Source of the DNA: Rhytidiadelphus loreus
Taxonomy: Eukaryota; Streptophyta; Bryopsida; Hypnales; Hylocomiaceae
Direction of reading: 5' to 3'
Assembly (NCBI GenBank): GCA_947034895.1
Contig: OX344762.1
Coordinates: forward strand, 10,917,501 to 10,981,500
Length of the DNA stretch: 64,000 nt
Part shown: in pieces, positions 38,701-50,700 of the stretch
How the letters are laid out: each line of letters starts with the position of its first letter
Position numbering within the stretch: the stretch's first letter is position 1
The notes under the pieces: generated by a model
Databases searched by the model: none
What the model saw: only the letters and a program-made list of their open reading frames with translations
What the model was told of the DNA's origin: nothing
Translations under genes and position numbers: made by a program

Positions 38701-41700
38701 GTACATATGTATGAATTGGAAGGAAGTCTGAAAGCAGTGGCTTTAATATCAATGCTGTTCTTTGTGTGTAGATATGAACCTCCAAGTACAGGCCTTGTGC
38801 TCCGTGACACAGAGGACGGTGACTTAATTAGCAAACCAGAACGTTTCCAAGAATTGGCTCACATCTCTAAGCAAAGACATTTGGACGGTGTTTATTTCTG
38901 GATCCCAGTTGCTCCCCCCGGGTATTCAGTCATCGGATGCATAGCTGGCAAGAGCTCCAGTCCTGACAAAGATGCCACGGAGAGTATTCGTTGTGTGCGG
39001 AATGACCTTGTCAGCGGTGCTAATTTTGTAGGCTCCAGTCTCTGGAGCACTAGGTCTCTGAAACCGGGACAGCAGCAGCTGAGTATTTGGCCCGTAGAAA
39101 ATGAGGTGAGTTATTAAGAATTAAAAATCTTCTGTATCAGTTCGTGCAGTTCGTGTACTCAACTTCTCTCTTTATGTGATTAATTTGATTCTTTATCCGC
39201 TTTCTGTATTGTAAGGTCTAGGCAATGTAACCGTTCTTCACTGACCTTCGATTGCCCTATACGATTCCAGTTCTGGATCATATCATTTGTTCTCATCAGA
39301 TACTCTCAATGTTGGGTTTTGCTGCAGGCGAACTCCTTCTTTGTGAAACCTGGAAGCTACGAAAGTCCCTCACCTCAAAGTGCTCTTGGCTTGGCGGATT
39401 TGAGAAGGCAATCACAGCCAGACAATTTGACTGTGGCTATGGAAGTCAAGGGTGTCTCTGCGACAATCTATGATGATTTTGGCGGCTTCGTAAGCTGTCA
39501 TTCCTTTGTGACTATCTAGCGATATCATGTTGAGATCATAGCTTAGAGAACCTCTTTATTAATTTGGCATTTTTTTACTTTTTGTATTAATATTGTATTT
39601 TTGGTATTGTTACTTATATGTTATAGTTTCACATGCCCCGTATCCTTCTACAAAAATGATTTGTAACTATTATCACAGGTTGTGGATAATTTGATCTGAC
39701 CATCACGTTATCTCACGAGTTCTTATCAATCAATCTCAAAAAATGTCCGACTCGTTGGTTGTTGAGTTCAGATGACACCGCTTCTGGACTTGTCAATTAC
39801 CGGTATACAAGCAAGCTTGCACGGTCGTATGGAGGCCTTTAGCACAGTTGCCAATTTCTCCTTGGCAGCCACAACATTCAACAGCAAGTTTGACGTATGG
39901 GAGCCTCTTATCGAACCATGTGATGCGTTTGTCAGGTGTGTTCCTGCATTTTTTTGCTGACATGCTTCTTAGTCGTCTAGTCGATTGTCGTGTCAGCTGT
40001 CGCTATCTTTGCAATCGGAATCTTGGACGTTTCAACACTAATTAGGCAAATGATATTTGGGAAGTCGTGGGGACGTAACATGCTTAGACTTGACGTTTAT
40101 ATTTCCATATCGCAAAAATCTGACTTCAACAACTTAAACTAAGTAAATTCTTTTGATGAATGACTCAGATACGAGTATGAAAGTGATCCACAAGACAAAG
40201 TTCGACCTACTGTCTCAAGAGTTCAAATCAACACGCAGAGTGACTTCAATGTCAACGTTTCTGTCGCCAACGCAAACATGTTGTTGGAAGCCTACTCTAG
40301 TTGGATGAATCTGAGCAAACTTGAAGCTTGCGACAAGAAACGGGAATTGCAGGTAATTTTCATATGGAGTAACTTCTGCCATGATTTGTCACCGTTTCTG
40401 CGCGTTTCTGTGTCCATGGTTCAATTCTGCGCGTTTTGGTCACCGACCTTAAGTTGTGAGTTAATCAAAACATTTCTTGACTTTGATTTTCAAAATGCAT
40501 TTTCTGGTTCTAATCCACCTAACACAATGTGGGGAGAAACGATCTTTTTCTGCGGTGTTTACGCTTGTAATTTTGTCCGTTCCTCATGTTAACATTCTTG
40601 GGAATTGTCCAGGATAAAAATGGAAGTTCACTGGATCTAAGTCGGAGACTTTCTAGACTCGGTACTGGTATGTCCATGGACGGGAAGGGCAATAAGAATT
40701 CCTTAATAAAGGTCCACAACGAGGTAGGAGAACAACTCTGGGTGAGAACTGCTGAGGGAAGTGGCAAGTATCAAGTGTCAGTGTTACCATCAAACGGAAC
40801 GGCGTCGATTAAGTTGCCAGTCAATCGCTGCATTCAAGATTCAACTCACAACGAGATGGCGCAGGGACGCTCTGGGAAATTTGTGGCCATCAGAATTGGT
40901 GATGCTGAGGTATAGTTTCGAACTCAATGTTGGCTTGGCGATGTGTTAGATATGATGTCAGCGGTATACTTAATCACCTCGTGTCCTACTAGACCCCATC
41001 AAACAATCACAACCTGTCGGAAATTGTATATGGAACTTTGTGTGGAGCGGCTGTAGGATTGAATTATGCTACGATTTGTTGATTGCATTATCATCCTTCA
41101 GTGTTTTAAAAAACACGGATTGGTTACAGTTACCACAGGTTCAAGGTATCGGAGGAAGGGAGTACATGGCAGCAATCCGAATTGTGCCTGTACATGCAGA
41201 CACTGATAGCAGGCAACTACAATTCCAGAGTGCTCGAACTCGATGTGTGAATCCCAGCAAAGATATTGACCGCCAAGTGCGAGTCTTCTGGGATGAAGTT
41301 TTTGTATTTGAAGTCAAATCTGGGGTACGTCTGCTATGCGTCATCTTTTCGTGCCAATTTTGTTGATTCTTTGACAATTTGATGTTTTCCGGGCGATGTG
41401 TATCTTCCTTTCCTTTTTTTGCTTGTCTTATTTTCCTGTCCTTGGGCCAAAGGAAGACGGATATGTTTATGGATTGTAAACACATGCTTCTGTGTAATCA
41501 AGGCTGAATGTACTCGTCCTGCAGGAAGTAAATCGAATCGAGATTGTCGTGAATGACCTCTCTAGAGGTAAGTTTACTTCTTGTCTACTCATGAAGACTG
41601 ATCTGTAATGTTACGGAATTGTTAGTAGACTGAGGCTAGGCAAGATTTCGGATTTGAGGAAACACGAACGCCCCTCAAAGTTTTGCTGACTTTCCACCTG

Positions 41701-44700
41701 ACGCTGGTTTCGTGCCATTTTTGGTAACTGGCAGGGTTGCCTGTGGGGTATTGCACATTTGAGCTCACTGATAAAGGGAAGAATAGATCGGGAAAGGACG
41801 AAAGTGACCTCTCTGGTTCTTCTTCTCTTGAATTAAGACCTCAAACTCTCTGTCCACCTAAAGAAGAAGTTAAAGAAGAGGTAATTTCCAAGTTTTTGAA
41901 GTCTTGGTTGGTCAAGTCTACTGTATTTGGACGGTTGAATCCTGAATTGAATTTAGAGTTTCAGTGCTTGTCACTGATATTGATCACTATTACTTAATGT
42001 GATAATGCGAAAAATATCCTACTGTATGGACGATTTCTGTTAAAAATCCGATATGTTCTTATCGGATATTGCAACTTGCAGGTCGATGGTGATCTGCATG
42101 GTGAAGCTGGTGAAACTGGTCACGTGATGCTAGCGGCTCATTTTTTCACCGTGTATGGAGAAGACACCGATGATGAAGATTCTGAGGATCCAGAATCTCA
42201 AAAAACTGTTGGCTCTCAGAACTTGGGCACAATTGAAGTATCCGGGTCCAAAATGGGGCCATGGTCTCCAGTGAGGTTAAATTATGGACTTGGTCCAGCA
42301 CCCTGGCACTTAGGAAGGAATAGTTTGGCTAGTGAAATGTTTGTTGATGACGGAGTGAAACATCTTTTTGTTCGCACCCTGGTGACGCTTATGAACGAGA
42401 CGGAGTATCATCTGGAAGCCCGCCTGTGTCCAGATTTCCTTGTGGGTCAAGAAACCGAGGAAAACACAATGGATGTCGATAACAATTCGGAGAATTCCGT
42501 GGAGGAAGAAATATTTGAGAACGAAAGAAGTCAACCCGGGAAAGGATGGGGTCATCCGTCGTTGCCGAATGATCCAGGTCATTGGTGCTCGCGAGACCTG
42601 TCTGGGCCCTCGAAGGTACCTTCACCATTCTAATCAATCACCATATTTTCCAAATTTACATAAGCTTCATATAGTTTGCTTCTATCGTAGTAGCTAGTCG
42701 AATCAATATCTACACAGCCATTATAGAATGCACCTCAAGTATGGTTGTCAACTGAAGGTTTCTCGAACTCTTTGTTGTAAGGAGATGATCTATTGCCTTC
42801 ATCCATGCATTTTTACACAATCTAGTTTAGTTGTCGCCTTCATATTTTAAATTAATATTTATTTTTGCATGACCATTGTAAATACTAATTTATCCGTTAT
42901 CGCTATATCTGCAATGTGCAGGAGTTCCCTAAATTTCCACTCCCTGAGGGTTGGGTTTGGATGACTGACTGGCGACTTGACAGAACCGGAGTAGTCGATC
43001 GCGATGGTTGGGCTTATGCGAATGACTTTAACACGCTGATGGACTGGCCTCCTAGTAGTAATGAAAAAAGCTCCATGATCGTACGACGTCGTCGGTGGAT
43101 TCGCTCAAGGCTATGCAAGGACACTTCGAGGAATTTGGTGATCTCGCTTGGAACTTTGGAGCCTCATTCTACTGTTGCCTGCCCAATTGCCAGTCTACGG
43201 CCAGGTGGACTGGATTACGTTGTTCAGGTACTGATTTCTTAAACAGGCACAAATACTATTAGCTCGTCATGAAACTGCTTCTGGATTGGCGAGTACATGT
43301 TTTCTGAAAGTTTGCTTGTATCCAATTGTTACTGGTACTAGAAGATCTCTGCGTTTACTTTTGCTTAAATTCAGGCTTGAAAATGGTGGGATTATCTGGC
43401 AAAGAAATCTCATAGTTTTAGTTTAGCAGTTTTTGAAATTCTAATCTCTCGTATATATTATTCATGGAATGTTCACCAAAGCTAACATTCACTTTTGGCG
43501 TCAAATTCTGTAGGTGAAACCTCGTACCGGATCAGTGAACTCAGGCGTGGCACATAGCTGGAGCTCAGCTGTGTCATATAGAGGGAAGTCTGAGCCGAGT
43601 GGGGCCCGACAACCTTCAAAAGAGCTTCGTATCCGTGGGCTTCAAAACACTGAAGATCTTTTAAATTGCCCTGTCTTGGCAAGCAGCAGCAATGAGAAAG
43701 ATGTCTGGCTTTGTCTCCAAATCAAGGCAACTGAGGTTGGCAAGAGTAGTCAACTGGATCCCATTCAGGATTGGCGCTTGATTGTCTCTGCACCACTTGA
43801 TCTCGTGAACTTTTTACCAGTACCATGTAAATATACTGTCTCTGAAAAGGCCAATGGGAAGGGTTTTGTGGAGCTTCAAAGTGGGTTAGTCGAGCCTGGG
43901 AAATCGAAGGCCGTTTTCCTTGCTGACTTGCGCAATCCTCTTTACCTGAAGTGGATTCCAGAGGGTGGCTGGCAAGCCCAGGGGGTAGGAACTCTACTAT
44001 CAAACCTGCATTTTCGTTCGTATATTTTTCAGAAATCTGTTGAGTAGTATCTTGGAATCTTGGAGATTAAATCTGACTGTCTTGATTATGGTGCTCTTCA
44101 CCTACGTGTTTCACTAAAATTATGTGTCTATGATGCTTGTATTATGCAGGAGGACGTCCTGATCTCGCAGTCGGGAAAAGACCCAGTGAAGGTAGTGGTG
44201 GTTACGAATGGAGTGAGGTAAATTGATCAGTCTCGCTCACCTCAGTGTTTCGTCAGTCTTTGGTTGTCATTTCGAGATTATGTTCTCCTTTACAAGTGTG
44301 CCATACTTTCTTTCAATGCTGTTTATGTGTGCTTGATAGCAAACCTAATTTAATTTGAAGCAGTGTCTTCCAAGTATAAGTTGTCTATTTTTATGGTTGC
44401 AGGTTTATTTTCGTATAGAAATTTCTCTTAGATTTAGTTGTGTCCAATGTTACCGTGCTCGCGGTAATTTGGAAGGAAATCCTTTCACATGTTCGTACAT
44501 GTACTTGATTCGAGTCGCATCTGCGTTTGAGCGTGAATGAAGTTCTCTGTCAAAGGAAAAAATTCAATAGAATTTTCAGTAATTATTTGAACATTGGGAA
44601 AACAACCGCTGTCATGATCGATTTCAGGGAATCTTTGTAATGAAATAAGTCGCATACGGAGGTGCTGACAAATTTCAACATTATACTGCATTGTATTGAA

Positions 44701-47700
44701 AATGAATTGGCGCCATTGAGACAATATTCTGAAAGTACAATCGGACTTTGAATGCTGCAGGGATTTAGCCATTCACATGCAGTACGATAATGGGAGCAGT
44801 GGCTTATCAGCCCGAGTTATTCAGTTTTACGTTCCGTGCTGGTTGGATAGTGCTGGTTGCCCTTCTTTGAAATACAAGTTGATTGGGGTCGAGAATCAGG
44901 GGCGGAAGAAGTCCAAGAGCGACAGAAGCTGGTTTAGCAAAAAGTCCATGGAGGAGATTGATGAAGAAGATATGCATCAGTTTCCAACCATGATTTCGAA
45001 TTTCGACTGCAAGACTATGGGACTAGCGGTGGCTATGTCAGGGTCCGAAAGCACTCAGTTTGGCGCTGTTGCACACTTGGGCCCTCTAGAGGATCCTGTA
45101 AGTACTCATTTTCTACCTTGTCTAAAGAGGTATTGGAAAGCCTTAGTTGAAAATTGAGAATGTGATTTGTAACAACTAGAATGCCAAGGTGCCGGCCGCA
45201 TCCCGATTCCAGATGACAGTTCAAACCATATGATCAGAAACGCTGAAAGGAAAGAAGAAGATTTCAATTAGATCATGAATTCTAGCAAGCGTTGGAAAGT
45301 CATGTTTATGTTTTTAAACCACTTTACAGGGCTAAACTTGATGTATTTGGTGATTTCATTATGTGCAGGATGGGAATGTAGATCTTCGAGTCGTTGATAA
45401 TAATAATTCGCATTTCAGATTCCTCGTTACAACAACATCACACCCAGATGGATTTGCACAAACACAGGTAACCACCATCTGGTTTTAAGAATCAAACAAT
45501 GCGATCCAGCTGCATCATCTGTGTAACTGACAAAGATTATTGAGTTTCTTTTATTGCAAAGAACTATTCTGACCTGTGGGATGTGGATTAGGTGGTCCGT
45601 TTACGTCCGTACACATTGTTCACAAATCGACTTGGACTACCTCTTGAGTTGAGGCAGGCGGATGGGGATCAATTGATGACTTTGAATACTTGGGATTGGC
45701 GGACTACATTTGCCTTTCCAGCGGTCCAGGAACCCCTTCATTTGCAGGTGAATAAATTACATACTCTCTGCAATGGATTGTGAAATATAAATTGAGTACT
45801 GATGCTGGATGTGCACCATAATCTGATTAATATTATACTGGAACTGGAGTTCAAAGTGTTCAATGTTCGATATGGACTTTTATTGTTCGATATTGACCTC
45901 ACACCTGTGATACATTTCTCTTTCAGATTCGATTGGAAGGATCAGAATGGTCGTTCCCGTTTCCTATGGATAAGGAAGAGCTTATGAACATTACTGTGCG
46001 CCATGCTGATGGACGAAGGCAGTCAGTACGGCTGGATGTCCGTGGGTATGAGGATGGATCTCGGTTTATTGCCATCTTTCAGTTGGGTTCATTTCGAGGC
46101 CCTTACAGGTATGTGGAGATTCTGCTTCCGAAACCATGCAGATTTTTATTCAGATCTTATGTGAATACTGTTCTCGATTATGTAAGGTGCTTTCGCATGC
46201 CGGATGTAAGCAAATTAGCATTGTACTCCCTCCGTCCCGAAATGATGGTCTACTATGGACCGCACTAATTGAGAATTCTGTAATCTGTACAAGGTAGTTT
46301 CTACTGAATTCTCTACAAGGTACATTTACCGATATGATCTCTTGATATATACACTTCACACTGGACTCATATTGATCGGTGGTCATCGTCTTGCAGGGTT
46401 GAAAATAGGACGGGCAGGATTAAAATTAAATATCGTCAGGTCGGTCTAGATGAAAATTCATGGAGGAATGTAAAACCACATTCGTCAGACACCTTTGCTT
46501 GGGAGAATCTTCTAGGTGAAAAGCTTTTGGAGGTCATCCAAGACGGAAGGGATGCCGCACAAAGTGCTAAGATAGATCTTGACAAAATGGGCGATCACCC
46601 TATGATTTCTGGTGGCAAGTCTGATTCTTTGAATATTTGCGTTCGGGTATGTCAATCCAGACTTTCTTTTCTTCTATTTAGAAGATAGCAAAAGTGATTA
46701 CCGTGGAAAGCTGTTACTGTATTTACTTAAGAAACGGCTTTGGCACGAACTTGTGATGCAGATCGTTCTGGTTCTATTGAAATGTTTCTATTATTTTTCT
46801 GAATTTGTCGCAAATGAAATTCATGCTAAGCACTGTTATATTTTCAGGTGTTGGATGCTCCAGAGGCCAAGGTAGTGAGGTTTTTTGATTCAGAAGTGGA
46901 GGTTCAATCCAAAGATGTCGAAGGTGATGAAATCGAACAAACGGTTCCAAGTCAAGGTGCCACGCAACCCATACAAGATAACCAAGAGATGCGCCCGGAA
47001 GCTCCATCTCAAACGCAGATCACTGTGGGTATTAGCAAACTTGGTCTATCGATTGTTGACCATCAGCCACGGGAATTAGTTTTCCTTGTTATTGAAAAGG
47101 TGGACCTGGTCTATGCAACTGGACTAGGCGAGGACGTTAGTAGGTAAGTGCAAGATCTATAACGCCTTTCGCCCTTTCCTATAAGATTACAGTTATGTTT
47201 TCTAGCTTGGCACTCTCTCTACCTTGTTTTTTGTCTTTTCTTCATTAATTTTGCAAGGTGGTACAGGTTCACAGCCACGATGGAATATATGCAAATAGAC
47301 AATCAACTGCCTCATACACCCATGCCCGTACTACTAGCCCCTGAGCTTCACGAACATGAGGGCTTTGTTATCAAGGCCATTGCATCCATGAAGGCTGAGA
47401 CTAATGAAGCCGTTAAAGTTTATCCATACCTTGGTTTGCAGGTGCGTTGTCCTGACTCCACACAGTTGTTTTTAATACTGATACTGATATGCTGAGGTCT
47501 CTCAGGAAAGAAAGTCCGGGCGTTAGCAAGTAGACACTTCATCTGATTCGGATTTGATGCTACTTACTGTCATGTTTATAAGAGGTATTTCATGATGCTT
47601 CTGCACATGAGAGAAACTGCGGTACTGAAGCAAACCAACTGAATGATTGCAGTTAACCAGAAGCGCATGGCGTATCAATGCACACGAAGCGTTAATATGG

Positions 47701-50700
47701 GCATTTTTGGAGATGTATAACAAGCTACATCTTGATCGTCTCGCATCGGATTCTCCAGCAGTTGTCCAAGTGGACCCGGAGATTCGCATAGAGTATGCCC
47801 ATATTTCCCCTATCTCTTTTCTTGCTCTGGATTTCTATTAGAATGGATTTCATTTCAAAATCTTATGAAAAGCATCACACCCAAAAAAAAAAATGAAAAA
47901 AAAACACTTTTTTATGTGTTGCAAGACATAAAAGAATTGAGAAGCGCCATTGCTTTGTACGCCTATTTTGTATTTGAAACATGTAGAATCATTCTTGTTT
48001 CACAGCGTAGTACCATGTAAAGTGACCCTAAAGATTGCGATTGGTTTCTAAAATATTTTATAAGCGAATTCGAGCAAGTATTCCAACTAGAATTCAATGT
48101 GGTTGGTTTCAGGATATTTTCAAAATCAGATTTAGTAAAGTGTGGTTATTTTCAGGACTTTGAACTTGTCTGAAGTGCGGTTGAAGGTCTCATTGGAAAC
48201 AAGTCCAGATCAACGACCACAGGGAAAACTTGGCATCTGGGGTCCTGCAGTTACCACGCTAGGAAACATTTCTAAAATGCCGGTTAGTATTTTCATCACG
48301 ATGATCTGTAGTAAGTACTGATAGTGTTTGTTGGTGCTGTATGATTTGTGCCATGTCCTGCTTAAATCCACTTCTGGAAATTACAATATCATAGATGCAG
48401 ACTGATCAGCTAAAGCACTCAGCAAAATGTAATTGACTGACAGCACTGTGGCATTCAATATGCATCATAATAGCTGGTGGAAGGTCATAGATGATGTTCC
48501 GCATCAGCTTCAGTTGGTTTTATATTTTTATTTCCTATGTAGAGGGGTTATTAGTGTAAATTATATAAGCCCATCCTTGCACACCCATCATTTTCCATTG
48601 CAAGTCACTATTGGATTATCTTTATTTCTCTTTGATAGAGCTAATCGAGTCCACTCATGTTTGATGTCAGATCAACTTGCGCCCTGTATTTCGGGAAAAT
48701 CGGCGGATGCGAAACAGTCAGGTACAAGCTCAGATATTGAACCGAGTGAAACGGGATCTTATTCACCAACCTCTTCAGCTTCTGACAGGTGTGAACGTCA
48801 TTGGCATGACGAGTTCCACACTTGGGACTATGAGCCGAGGAGCCGCAAGTTTATCAAAAGATGATGATTTCGTGCGTGTCAGGACTAATCAGGTCAGGCT
48901 GTTGACTCACGTCATCTTTTCAAGTGGAGATTTCAATCTTATGTTTCAGAAACCTCATGTAGGGTATCTGAAACAACTTTATTACCGTCGTTTGAGTAAT
49001 TAAAGAGTTTTTCTGCTCAATTCGCGTATTTGGCGGCTCCTGAGGAATATATATGTCTTTCTGAATGTTGCAGGAGACCGCGAGAAAAGTAACAGGCGTG
49101 GGAGCTGGCGTAGTCCAAGGAACTACATCGTTGGCCCGAGGTGTGGGTTATGGAGTCAAAGGAATCGTGACAAAACCCATCGATGGTGCTCAAGGTCGGG
49201 GAGCTGCGGGATGTATGCAAGGGGTACTTAAGGCCTTGGTTGGGGTGGTTGTGGAACCCCTAAGTGGGTGTCTGGACTTTATGGCTTTGAGTGTTAGTGG
49301 CATAGGCACAAGCTGTTCAAACTGCTTCGAAGGTTTTGATCACGACCAGAAATTTGAACGATATCGCCTTCCTCGCGCTATCAAGGGAGACGGCGTTCTC
49401 ACTGCTTATGATGTTCATGCTGCCCGAGGCCAGGTATGGTTACAATTGCAGTTTAGTCAAAGTGACTGGTGATTTGTGTTACAGGTTTGAATGAGTGCAA
49501 ATCTTCTAGAAAAGGGGTGCTTAAGGCCTTGGTAAATATTGATAAAGGAAGTTGCTCTCTGAGATTTTTCACTACCCTGATATCTGTTGAACTCCGCTTA
49601 AGAGCTGGTTTGCGATGCTGCTGAAGATTGTATTTTGACCTGCTCCAGCAAAGTAGGTTGAATTCAGTGGTTTTTGGTGATTGCAGGCCATTTTACAGCT
49701 AGCTCAAAGTGGAGGCACAATTGGGAGCAAGGATGTGCTCAAAACTGCAGGAGCTTTTGCCTTTTCAGACTTTTACCAAGATCATTTTTATGTCCCCAAT
49801 AACTGTATCCTCATGATAACCAACCGACGCGTTTTGATGCTACAGGTTAGCGACTCTGTTCTTTACGAATTTCGATCGAGGTTGTCATCTTACTTGAAAA
49901 GCTCTATTTTGTGGAGTTGTCAATGAGCAATGTGCAAAGAAAATACATTTTTCGTGCCCTGGAAATTTGGGCTTGTTCTCTTTATCAAATATGTTGCTCA
50001 TGGTTTGACGAAGTTCTAATATCGGATGAGTTTTTCGACTACTTAGAAACCGATCCTTGTTTGCAATGAATGCGATTGGTCACTGGATAGTGAAATCTGA
50101 GACGTGGTTTTTTCATAATTTCCGACAGAGCCCGTCGTCACATACGCGAGACAAGAAAAAGGAGCTATCAGACCCATGCACAACTCAGTGGGAAATTCAA
50201 TGGAACAATTTGCTGTCCGTGGAGGCTAACGAGCAGGTTCTCCTTCACATCAAAAATTCCACAAAGGATTTTACTAATGTCATACCGTGCAACCCTTCAA
50301 ATGGTTCTGAGACCCCTCAAGTCACTGAAGTTTACCAGGCCATTCACGAGCAATGGCGGGCAGTTTGTCCAACTCCTGAAGATCCATCGAAGGTCAAGGT
50401 AATGAGCTGATGCCGGGACTGCATGTGCTCTTATATATTAGAGAACCAATTGCGGACATCTTCATCGTAGTCAAAATGGCGCCAGCCCTGTTTAAAATAT
50501 TCGACATACTAAAGAGGGATGTATGACGTTATTAATGACAGAAATCCCGGAGGTTTGGAAGAAGTTCCAAGTCAAGACCGGCTCCTGATAATGGAAAAGG
50601 TGGCAGGAGTAGCCAAGCCAATTCTAGCCGATTGCTTGCCGAGGGGTCTGATCCTTCAGGTTCTTCAGGACAAGGATGGGAAGAACAGGGAGCTCCAACA

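Noticed and set aside
47880..47905. Poly-A tract as a sign of retroposition in VPS13 intron 60
   Set aside because: Interrupted A runs without an adjacent inserted sequence or target duplication.
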